Positions 1-5,814 of a stretch of DNA of 6,684 bases are shown one piece after another. The notes beneath the pieces are model-generated. The model saw nothing but the letters and a program-made list of their open reading frames with translations, ran no database searches and was not told the DNA's origin. How positions within the stretch are numbered: the first letter of the stretch is position 1; every line of letters starts with the position of its first letter. The DNA is taken from NCBI GenBank assembly GCA_936931335.1, contig CAKZIH010000108.1, positions 1 to 6,684 of the forward strand. The letters are read 5' to 3'. The stretch is from an uncultured Nostocoides sp. (GTDB taxonomy: Bacteria; Actinomycetota; Actinomycetes; Actinomycetales; Dermatophilaceae). Made by a program: the position numbers and the translations under genes.

Positions 1-4
1 CGCG

Positions 5-1717
5 GTGACCGGCCGCGCGGCGACCACCGGGGCGGTGGATACCCCGGTGGCGGACGCGCGCCCGGCCGCCCGGGTGCTTGCCCCGGCGGTATGGACGGGT
101 GCCGCCCTGCTCCCGCTGGCCTTCCTCGGCGTGTTCTTCCTGTGGCCGGCCGCGACGCTCATCGGCCGCGGCTTCGTGGTCGACGGGCACGCCACCCTGG
201 ACGGGCTGCGCGAGGTGCTGGGTAGTCCGCGCACCTGGCGCATCGCCCGCACCACCCTGGAACTGGCGATCTTGGGCACGCTGGCATCGGTGATCCTCGG
301 CATACCCGGGGCCTATGTGCTCTATCGCTGCCGCTTCCCCGGGCGTAGCGCGCTGCGCGCCCTGGTGACGGTGCCCTTCGTGCTGCCCACGGTGGTCGTC
401 GGGGTGGCCTTCGTCGCGTTGCTCGGCCCCCGTGGCCCGCTGGGCTTCCTCGGCCTGAGCGAATCGCTGCCGGCGATCGTGCTCGCGCTGGTGTTCTTCA
501 ACTATGCGGTCGTGGTGCGCACGGTCGGTGGGCTGTGGGCGCGACTCGACCCGCGTGCCACGCAGGCCGCCCGAGCCCTGGGCGCCAGCCCGTGGCGGGC
601 CTTCCGGACAGTGACCCTGCCCGCGCTGCTGCCGGCGATCGCGTCGGCGGCGGCGCTGGTCTTCCTCTTCTGCGCCTCGGCCTTCGGCATCGTGATGGTG
701 ATGGGCGGGGTGCGCTACAGCACCATCGAGACGGAGATCTGGTATCAGACAACGCAATTGCTCGACCTGCAGGCCGCCGCCGCGCTGTCGGTTGCGCAAC
801 TGGTCATCGTCACGCTCTCGCTCCTGGCCACCTCGTGGACCCAGAACCGCCAAGAGCGCGCCCTACGCCTGCAAGGTGAGGGAACCAGCGGGCAGCCATG
901 GCGACTGCATACGGACTGGGCACCGACGCTGGTGACCGCACTGACGTTGGGCGGGATCCTCGCCCTGCCGATCGGCACGCTGGTGGTGCGCTCGGTCCGC
1001 AGCGAGGGCGGATGGACGCTGACGCACTACCGGGCGCTGGGCACCACGGTCGGGCGGGCGCTGCCGGTGCCCGTCTGGGTGGCCATCCGCAACTCCCTGG
1101 TGGTGGCCCTGCAGGCGACAGCGATCGCGCTGGTCCTCGGGGTGCTGGTCGCTCTGGTCGTCAGCCGCCGCCCGCGCACCCCCGCCGGCCGGCGCGGCCT
1201 GCGCCTGCTGGACGCGGTCTTCATGCTGCCGCTGGGGATCTCGGCGGTGACCGTGGGCTTCGGCTTCCTGATCACCCTGAACCGGCCGCCGCTGGACCTG
1301 CGCTCGTCGATGATCCTGGTCCCCATCGCGCAAGCGGTGGTCGCGCTGCCGCTGGTGGTGCGCAGCCTGATCCCGGTGCTGCGCGCCATCGATCCGCGCC
1401 AACGCGAGGTCGCCGCCACCCTGGGCGCGAGCCCCTGGCGGGTACTGGCCACCGTGGACGGTCCCTTCCTCCTCCGCGGGGTCGGGCTGGCGGCCGGGTT
1501 TGCCATGGCCACCTCGCTCGGTGAATTCGGCGCCACGTCCTTCCTCAGCCGGATGGACCGCCCTACCCTTCCGGTGGTGATCTTCCGGTTGATCGGACGC
1601 CCCGGGGAAGCGAATTTCGGTGCGGCACTGGCGGCTTCGGTCGTCCTGGCGGCCCTCACCGCGATCGTCATGTTGCTCGCCGAGCGCATCCGGCCGCCGG
1701 GGGCGGGGCAGCTATGA
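5..1717 (+). CDS. thiP: ABC importer permease, fused double-domain ThiP type (thiamine; Fe(III) possible)
   Basis: Inner-membrane channel of a binding-protein-dependent ABC importer. The 570-residue protein holds two permease domains in one chain, with about 12 hydrophobic segments. Each half carries an EAA coupling loop that contacts the ATPase: LDPRATQAARALGASPWRAF near residues 181-200 and IDPRQREVAATLGASPWRVL near 462-481. Features recalled from E. coli ThiP are present: a TIETEIW segment after the first EAA loop (about 240-246) and SLGEFGATSFLS followed by TLPVVIF in the C-terminal half (about 504-527). Its length is close to ThiP (about 536). It is followed by an ATPase gene through an ATGA overlap. 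The start is uncertain: GTG at 5 leaves only four bases upstream, so no ribosome site can be judged, but a TGA at 6-8 could be the overlapping stop of an upstream binding-protein gene. FbpB/SfuB-type ferric permeases share this architecture, so the substrate is inferred. Confidence 0.72.
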   Translation: MTGRAATTGAVDTPVADARPAARVLAPAVWTGAALLPLAFLGVFFLWPAATLIGRGFVVDGHATLDGLREVLGSPRTWRIARTTLELAILGTLASVILGIPGAYVLYRCRFPGRSALRALVTVPFVLPTVVVGVAFVALLGPRGPLGFLGLSESLPAIVLALVFFNYAVVVRTVGGLWARLDPRATQAARALGASPWRAFRTVTLPALLPAIASAAALVFLFCASAFGIVMVMGGVRYSTIETEIWYQTTQLLDLQAAAALSVAQLVIVTLSLLATSWTQNRQERALRLQGEGTSGQPWRLHTDWAPTLVTALTLGGILALPIGTLVVRSVRSEGGWTLTHYRALGTTVGRALPVPVWVAIRNSLVVALQATAIALVLGVLVALVVSRRPRTPAGRRGLRLLDAVFMLPLGISAVTVGFGFLITLNRPPLDLRSSMILVPIAQAVVALPLVVRSLIPVLRAIDPRQREVAATLGASPWRVLATVDGPFLLRGVGLAAGFAMATSLGEFGATSFLSRMDRPTLPVVIFRLIGRPGEANFGAALAASVVLAALTAIVMLLAERIRPPGAGQL

Positions 1718-2703
1718 CCGCGCCCGGGTTGGTATGCCGTGAGCTCACCGTCCGGTTCGGCGCGACGCTGGCGGTGGACCGGGTGGACCTCGATGTCCCA
1801 CCCGGACAGATCGTCGCGCTGCTCGGGGCGTCGGGATCGGGCAAGTCCTCGCTGCTGCGCGGGATCGCCGGCTTGGAGGCCTTGGCCGCCGGCCGCGTGT
1901 GGTGGGACGGCCTGGAGGTCACCTCGATCCCGGTGCACCGCAGGGGTTTTGGGGTGATGTTCCAGGACGGTCAGCTCTTCCCGCATCGCGATGTGGCCGG
2001 CAATGTCGCCTATGGCCTGGCTGGTATGCCGCGGGCCACCCGCGCCGCCCGGGTCGCCGAACTGCTTGACCTCGTCGGTCTGGCCGATTACGCCAATCGT
2101 CCGATCACTGCCCTGTCCGGTGGGCAGGCGCAGCGGGTGGCGCTGGCTCGGGCCCTGGCCCCCGCTCCCCGGCTACTCCTGCTCGACGAACCCCTCTCCG
2201 CCCTAGACCGCTCGCTGCGCGAACACCTGATCGGCGTGCTGCGCGAGAGCCTGCGGGCGACCGAGACCACCGCCATCCATGTCACCCACGATCAAGACGA
2301 GGCCTTCGCGTTGGCGGACCGGCTAGCCGTGCTTGCCGACGGCCGGATCCGGCAACTCGACACCCCGGAACGCTTGTGGGCCAAGCCGATCGACCGGGCC
2401 GTGGCGGCATTCCTCGGCTATGGACCCTTCCTCGACGCGCCCGAGGCCACGCGACTGGGCGTCCCGATCCCGGCTGGGTCGCAGCTCGCGCTCGGGCCGG
2501 AGGCACTCATCGTCGACCCGCAGGGTGTGCCCGCCACCGTCCTCGACCAGGTCAACCGCCGCGGCTACCTCGAGGCCACGGTGCGCCTGCCCTCGGGTGC
2601 GACCGCCCGGATCCGGCTGCCGGAGCCGGCCGACCAACCGAGCCTGCGGGTGCGCGCCATACCGGCGTCCTGTGCGGTGTTGCCGTCCGATGCGGGAGGA
2701 TGA
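1714..2703 (+). CDS. thiQ: ABC importer ATPase, ThiQ/FbpC type with C-terminal extension
   Basis: Cytoplasmic ATPase that powers the permease encoded just before it. The 329-residue protein has all nucleotide-binding motifs in order: Walker A GASGSGKS (38-45), Q-loop FQDGQ (83-87), signature LSGGQAQRVALARAL (134-148), Walker B LLLLDEP (154-160), D-loop SALD and switch histidine in HVTHD (189-193). E. coli ThiQ is recalled as ending near residue 232. This protein continues about 90 residues further with a beta-rich, TOBE-like region (VPATVLDQVNRRGYLEATVR and following), as in PotA/FbpC/MalK-type subunits, where it can serve regulation. The ATG overlaps the permease stop as ATGA, implying translational coupling, and no strong Shine-Dalgarno is needed or seen. 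ATPase function is certain. Thiamine over ferric iron rests mainly on the permease and is moderate. Confidence 0.75.
   Translation: MTAPGLVCRELTVRFGATLAVDRVDLDVPPGQIVALLGASGSGKSSLLRGIAGLEALAAGRVWWDGLEVTSIPVHRRGFGVMFQDGQLFPHRDVAGNVAYGLAGMPRATRAARVAELLDLVGLADYANRPITALSGGQAQRVALARALAPAPRLLLLDEPLSALDRSLREHLIGVLRESLRATETTAIHVTHDQDEAFALADRLAVLADGRIRQLDTPERLWAKPIDRAVAAFLGYGPFLDAPEATRLGVPIPAGSQLALGPEALIVDPQGVPATVLDQVNRRGYLEATVRLPSGATARIRLPEPADQPSLRVRAIPASCAVLPSDAGG
2694..2700 (+). promoter_or_regulatory. Ribosome binding site deciding the SRPBCC gene start
   Basis: GGGAGGA is a strong Shine-Dalgarno sequence inside the last codons of the ATPase gene. It lies 8 bases before the ATG at 2709, but directly abuts the ATG at 2700, which is too close. 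This favours 2709 as the true start. Confidence 0.65.
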
Positions 2704-2708
2704 ACGCC

Positions 2709-3170
2709 ATGGCCAAGCCGTATGTCGTCACCCGCGAGATCACTATCGCCGCCACCGCGGCGCGTATCCACGGCCTCATCGTCGACCTGCACCAATGGCG
2801 GGAATGGTCGCCCTGGGAGGGCCTCGACCCCGACCTGAAGCGCACCTACTCCGGCCCGGAGAGCGGGGTCGGCGCCCGCTACGCCTGGGACGGCAACAAG
2901 CGGGCCGGCAAGGGCACGATGGAGGTCACCTCGTCCACCCCGGGCGAAGAGGTGCGCATCGCGGTGGCATTCGAGAAGCCCTTTTCCGCCCGCAGCACCA
3001 GCACTTTTCGGCTGGTCCCGAATGGCGAGCACACCCTCGTGCGCTGGCAGCTGGGCGGGGAACTCAACCTACTGATGCAGGCGTTCAGCCTGGTCAAGTC
3101 GATGGATTCGATGATGGGCCCGGACCTGGAGAAGGGTCTGCGCCAGCTCAAGGCCGCCGCGGAGAACTGA
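2709..3170 (+). CDS. SRPBCC (START/polyketide-cyclase-like) family protein
   Basis: A soluble, probably cytoplasmic protein of 153 residues in the SRPBCC helix-grip fold, which binds hydrophobic ligands in a deep cavity. Supporting features are the N-terminal strand VVTREITIAATAARI, the helix and turn LIVDLHQWREWSPWEG with the W-x-x-W-S-P-W pattern typical of this family, a central GVGARYAWDG segment, and a long C-terminal helix ending PDLEKGLRQLKAAAEN. Length fits the family (about 140-160). No signal peptide or membrane segment is seen. The start at 2709 is chosen because GGGAGGA lies 8 bases upstream. The in-frame ATG at 2700, which overlaps the ATPase stop as ATGA, would add three residues (MNA). 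The gene is probably cotranscribed with the importer, but no known role ties it to transport. Ligand and activity are unknown. Confidence 0.85.
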   Translation: MAKPYVVTREITIAATAARIHGLIVDLHQWREWSPWEGLDPDLKRTYSGPESGVGARYAWDGNKRAGKGTMEVTSSTPGEEVRIAVAFEKPFSARSTSTFRLVPNGEHTLVRWQLGGELNLLMQAFSLVKSMDSMMGPDLEKGLRQLKAAAEN

Positions 3171-3193
3171 GCCGACCGGGCGCTTTATACAGG

Positions 3194-3211
3194 CCCGGGC
3201 TCAGGCCCGGG
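3194..3211. terminator. GC-rich hairpin between convergent operons, possible bidirectional terminator
   Basis: CCCGGGC (3194-3200), loop TCAG, and GCCCGGG (3205-3211) form a perfect 7-bp all-GC stem. The loop contains the cbiO stop codon. It lies at the meeting point of the rightward SRPBCC gene (ending 3170) and the leftward cbiO gene (ending 3201). Neither strand has a clear T-tract after the stem, so it is not a classical intrinsic terminator, although GC-rich hairpins lacking U-tracts are often proposed as terminators in actinobacteria. Confidence 0.4.
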
Positions 3212-3941
3212 TGGGATCAAACCCCCACGGCAACTCCAGCCGATGCTGCGCCAGCAGGTCCCCATTGGCCAGCAGTTCCCGAGTCGGCCCGTCGGCGGCA
3301 ATCACCCCGTCGGAGAGGATCACCGAGCGCTCGCACAACTGGAGGGCATAGGGCAGGTCGTGGGTGACCATGAGCACCGTCACCCCGAGGCTTTCCAGGA
3401 TCTCGACCAGTTCGCGGCGCGACGCCGGGTCGAGGTTGGAGGAGGGCTCGTCGAGGACCAGGATCTCCGGCTCCATGACCAGCACCGTGGCCACCGCCAC
3501 CCGCCGCCGCTGCCCGAAGGAAAGGTGGTGGGGCGGGCGGTCGGCATACGCGCTCATCCCGACCGCGGCCAGCGCCGCCTCGACCCGTTCGGCGATCCGC
3601 TCCGGCGGCCACCCGAGGTTGGCCGGGCCGAAGGCCACGTCATCGCGCACCGTCGGCATAAAAAGCTGGTCGTCGGGGTCCTGGAAGACGATGCCCACCC
3701 GCCGACGGATCTCCCCGAGCGTGGCGTCGGTGACCGGCATACCGGAGATGTGCACGCTGCCGGCTCCGGCGCGCAGGATCCCGTTGAGATGGAGCACCAG
3801 GGTGGTCTTGCCCGCGCCATTCGGTCCCAGCAGCGCCACCCGCTCCCCGGGGTGCACGTGCAGGTCCACGCCAAAAAGTGCTTGGTGCCCATCGGGATAG
3901 GCGAAGGCGACCCCACGCAGGTCGAGGACCGGGACGCTCAT
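3201..3941 (-). CDS. cbiO: ECF nickel/cobalt transporter ATPase CbiO
   Basis: Cytoplasmic ATPase of an energy-coupling-factor metal importer, expected to dimerise and drive the CbiQ/CbiM membrane complex. The 246-residue protein has Walker A GPNGAGKTT (39-47), the CbiO/EcfA Q-loop FQDPDDQLF (86-94), signature LSFGQRRRVAVA (140-151), Walker B ILVLDEP (160-166) and switch histidine in VTHD (192-195). Phe in place of the first Gly of LSGGQ (LSFGQ) is usual in CbiO/NikO. The start at 3941 is chosen because MSVPVLDLRGVAFAYP begins the normal ABC fold and its ATG overlaps the cbiQ stop as ATGA. An in-frame start further upstream (4013) would add only low-complexity Ala/Arg sequence read antisense-like from cbiQ. 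It is the last gene of the operon and converges on the SRPBCC gene. Confidence 0.92.
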   Translation of the reverse strand: MSVPVLDLRGVAFAYPDGHQALFGVDLHVHPGERVALLGPNGAGKTTLVLHLNGILRAGAGSVHISGMPVTDATLGEIRRRVGIVFQDPDDQLFMPTVRDDVAFGPANLGWPPERIAERVEAALAAVGMSAYADRPPHHLSFGQRRRVAVATVLVMEPEILVLDEPSSNLDPASRRELVEILESLGVTVLMVTHDLPYALQLCERSVILSDGVIAADGPTRELLANGDLLAQHRLELPWGFDPTRA

Positions 3942-4708
3942 CGCGCCCGCCCAATCCAGGTGAGGGTGAGCACCCCGAGCGCGAGCAGGGGCAGCGCGAG
4001 CGCGCGCACCCACTCCCCGCGCGTCGCGGTCAGGGCGGTGGCGAACGGCATACGGCCGGCGTAGCCACGCGAGAGCATCGCCAGGTGCACGCGCTCCCCG
4101 CGCTCATAACAGCGGATAAAGAGCGCGCCCATGGTGCTGGCCAGCACCGGCCACTGGCGCACTGACCGGGCCCGGAAGCCGCGCGACTCCCGGGCCACGC
4201 GCATGCGGTGCAGTTCGGCGGTGACCACGTCGAGATAACGGAACATGAAGGACGCGATCTGCACGAGTTGGCGCGGCAGGCGGGCCACCTCGAGGGCACG
4301 AACGAGTTCGCGGGGCTCGGTGGTGGCGCCGAGGAGGACCGAGGCGGCGACGCCGAGGGTCCCCTTCGCCAACAAGGCCCAGGCGCCCCACAGCCCGGCC
4401 TGCGACAGCTTGAGCGGTCCCACGTCGACCCGCGGCCCGCTGGCGATCAGCGGCAGCAGCAGCGCGAAGACGGCGAAGGGCAGCTCCACGACCATTCGCC
4501 GGGCCAGGCGGCCCGGCGGCACCCGGGTGGCAGCGGCCGCGCCGAGGACGAGCAGCCCGTATGCCGCGAACGCCCACCAGGCGGTGCGCGGGGTGAGCAC
4601 CACCACCAGGACGAAGATCAGTAGCGCGGCGAGTTTGGTGTGCGCCGGTAGGCGATGCACGAGCGAATGTCCGCGCACCAGCCCGGTATGTCCATGCCCC
4701 CCGCCCAT
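3938..4708 (-). CDS. cbiQ: ECF nickel/cobalt transporter transmembrane coupling protein CbiQ
   Basis: Membrane scaffold (T component) linking the ATPase CbiO to the metal-binding CbiM. The 256-residue protein opens with the family motif SLVHRLPAHTKL (about 15-26), followed by several hydrophobic segments. It then has the two short coupling motifs that sit in the ATPase grooves, ARESRGF (172-178) and MLSRGYAG (211-218), and ends in a last membrane segment. The start at 4708 is chosen because it lies one base after the PDGLE gene stop (TGA A ATG) and the family homology begins directly after it. The longer in-frame reading back to 4960 covers the PDGLE gene in another frame and makes no sensible protein. 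The leader MGGGHGHTGLVRGH contains three histidines, unusual for the T component and possibly metal-binding, though it could be incidental. Confidence 0.92.
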   Translation of the reverse strand: MGGGHGHTGLVRGHSLVHRLPAHTKLAALLIFVLVVVLTPRTAWWAFAAYGLLVLGAAAATRVPPGRLARRMVVELPFAVFALLLPLIASGPRVDVGPLKLSQAGLWGAWALLAKGTLGVAASVLLGATTEPRELVRALEVARLPRQLVQIASFMFRYLDVVTAELHRMRVARESRGFRARSVRQWPVLASTMGALFIRCYERGERVHLAMLSRGYAGRMPFATALTATRGEWVRALALPLLALGVLTLTWIGRAR

Positions 4709-4709
4709 T

Positions 4710-5099
4710 TCAGCGGTCGCCGGACGGCGAACGCCGGCGCAGCAACCAGGTGAGTCCGAAGGCGAGGATGGCGACCAGCACCACGCCCAGGATCCCGGCC
4801 AGGCCACCCGAGAGGCGGGCGTTGTCGACGCCGGAGACGCCATAGTCGGCCAGCGGCGAATCGGCGCTGGCGGATTCGCCGGCGGCGGTGTCGAAGCCGA
4901 GCTTGCCGGCCACATACTCCAGGCCGTCGGGGTGACCCGAGGCATAGAAGCTGACCACACCGGACAGGAGCAGGCAGATCAGCAGGCCGACGGTCACCAG
5001 GGTGCGGGTGCTGGGACCGCGGCGCGGGTAATCGGGGCGCTCGCCATCCCGGCGCTGGGCATCCTGACGCTGGAGATCGTGCGGCTGCGCCGGGGTCAT
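4710..5099 (-). CDS. PDGLE-domain small membrane protein, CbiN substitute of the ECF metal importer
   Basis: Small accessory membrane subunit of 129 residues that takes the place of CbiN/NikN. It has a charged cytoplasmic N-terminus (1-31), a first membrane segment TLVTVGLLICLLLSGVVSFY (about 33-52), then the domain-defining SGHPDGLEYVAGKLGF (54-69). A polar extracytoplasmic loop rich in Ser, Ala and Asp follows (70-96), then a second membrane segment (about 98-120) and a short basic tail RRRSPSGDR. Two membrane helices around an external loop is the CbiN topology, and PDGLE proteins are commonly encoded beside or fused to CbiM/NikM. The ATG overlaps the cbiM stop as ATGA, with AGGGG a few bases upstream inside cbiM. 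Sequence similarity to E. coli-type CbiN is not evident. The role as a facilitator of metal loading by CbiM is inferred from the family. Confidence 0.85.
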   Translation of the reverse strand: MTPAQPHDLQRQDAQRRDGERPDYPRRGPSTRTLVTVGLLICLLLSGVVSFYASGHPDGLEYVAGKLGFDTAAGESASADSPLADYGVSGVDNARLSGGLAGILGVVLVAILAFGLTWLLRRRSPSGDR

Positions 5100-5785
5100 G
5101 CGGGCACCCCTGTGCGCAGTTCGAGTTCGGGCGTGGCAGCGAGGTCGCGGGCCCCGTGGACGAGATCGGGCCGGGCGGCGGTGATGCTGCCGACCGCGAG
5201 GAAGGTGATCACCGCTTCACCGATCCCGATGAGCAGATGCCAGCCGACCATCGTGGTCAACAGGGTGCCGACTGAGATCGGGGCCGCCCCGCCGATGGCG
5301 AAGAGCAGCGCAAAGACTGCCGAAGCGGCCGGGACGGATACCAGGGCACCCACCGCGGCCGCCAACGGAACGCTCGAGCGGCGCTTCGGCAACACGGTGC
5401 GGGCGAGGCGGAACACGCCATACCCGACCCACACTCCGACCAGCGCCATCAAGGTGACATTGGTGCCCAGGGCGGTGATCCCGCCGTCGGCGAAGGCGAG
5501 CGCCTGCACCAGCAGCACCACGGCGACACACAGCGTGGCGGTGAACGGCCCCACCAGGACCGCGGCCAGGGCCCCGCCCAACAGGTGACCGGAGGTGCCG
5601 GCGCCGACCGGGAAGTTGAGCATCTGGGCGGCGAAGACGAAGACGGCGACCAGGCCGGCCAGCGGGGCGGTGCGGTCGTCGAGTTCGCGGCGGGCGCCCC
5701 GCAACGCGACCGCGACACCACCGGCGGCGATCACCGCGGTCACCGCGCTGGTGGGCGCATTGAGGAAACCGTCGGGCACGTGCAT
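5096..5785 (-). CDS. cbiM: ECF nickel/cobalt transporter substrate-binding membrane subunit CbiM/NikM
   Basis: Membrane S-component that binds Ni2+ or Co2+ and hands it across the membrane. The 229-residue protein begins with the invariant MHVPDGFL. In the solved NikM family structure, as recalled, the metal is held by the free N-terminus, His2 and His67. Here His2 is present and His67 falls exactly in GTSGHLLGGAL (63-73). Other family segments are FAAQMLNFPV (51-60), ADGGITALGTNVTLMA (about 99-114) and GWHLLIGIGEA in the last third. About six or seven hydrophobic helices are visible. The start is firm because the MHVPDG terminus is functional. No Shine-Dalgarno precedes it, but a -10-like TAACGT sits 7 bases upstream, suggesting a leaderless mRNA. 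It is the first gene of the cbiM-PDGLE-cbiQ-cbiO operon, and a Nur-like operator upstream favours nickel. Confidence 0.95.
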   Translation of the reverse strand: MHVPDGFLNAPTSAVTAVIAAGGVAVALRGARRELDDRTAPLAGLVAVFVFAAQMLNFPVGAGTSGHLLGGALAAVLVGPFTATLCVAVVLLVQALAFADGGITALGTNVTLMALVGVWVGYGVFRLARTVLPKRRSSVPLAAAVGALVSVPAASAVFALLFAIGGAAPISVGTLLTTMVGWHLLIGIGEAVITFLAVGSITAARPDLVHGARDLAATPELELRTGVPA

Positions 5786-5791
5786 ACCGAC

Positions 5792-5797
5792 ACGTTA
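5792..5797 (-). promoter_or_regulatory. Predicted -10 hexamer of a leaderless cbiM promoter
   Basis: On the minus strand the hexamer is TAACGT, fitting the actinobacterial TANNNT pattern. It is followed by six bases (GTCGGT) and then the cbiM ATG, so initiation 7 bases after the hexamer would start the mRNA at the A of ATG. This spacing is the signature of leaderless transcripts in actinobacteria. No Shine-Dalgarno lies before the ATG, which agrees. No recognisable -35 is seen at the expected distance. Confidence 0.5.
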
Positions 5798-5814
5798 TTG
5801 CATCACAGTTGCAC
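5798..5814. promoter_or_regulatory. Candidate Nur (nickel-responsive Fur-family) operator
   Basis: TTGCAT-CACAG-TTGCAC matches the Streptomyces Nur box recalled as TTGCAA-N5-TTGCAA at 10 of 12 specified positions, with the exact 5-base spacer. The half-site TTGCAA is its own reverse complement, so the element reads the same way on both strands. Its 17 bases begin immediately upstream of the predicted cbiM -10 and fill the region where the -35/-10 spacer would be, an ideal place for repression. Its last base also belongs to the mug stop codon. Expected behaviour is nickel-bound Nur repressing cbiM. No nur gene is in the window. Confidence 0.6.

Noticed and set aside
1027..1986. A 319-codon minus-strand frame opposite the permease and ATPase.
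   Set aside because: Low-complexity Arg/Ala/Thr/Ser translation, antisense to well-supported genes, no ribosome site or motif.
2333..3367. A 344-codon plus-strand frame across the ATPase and SRPBCC genes.
   Set aside because: It is a frame-shifted reading of both genes, rich in Arg and Pro, with no motif. The overlapped frames encode recognisable proteins.
4709..4960. An 84-residue N-terminal extension of CbiQ.
   Set aside because: It reads the PDGLE gene in another frame. CbiQ similarity starts directly after ATG 4708, one base after the PDGLE stop.
4245..5588. A 447-codon open frame on the plus strand opposite cbiQ, the PDGLE gene and cbiM.
   Set aside because: It is antisense to three genes with clear family motifs. 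Its translation is Arg/Ala/Pro/Thr-rich without domains, typical of spurious frames in high-GC DNA.
5786..5813. Possible cobalamin riboswitch upstream of cbiM.
   Set aside because: Only 28 bases separate mug and cbiM, far too short for this riboswitch, and no leader region is left if the mRNA is leaderless.
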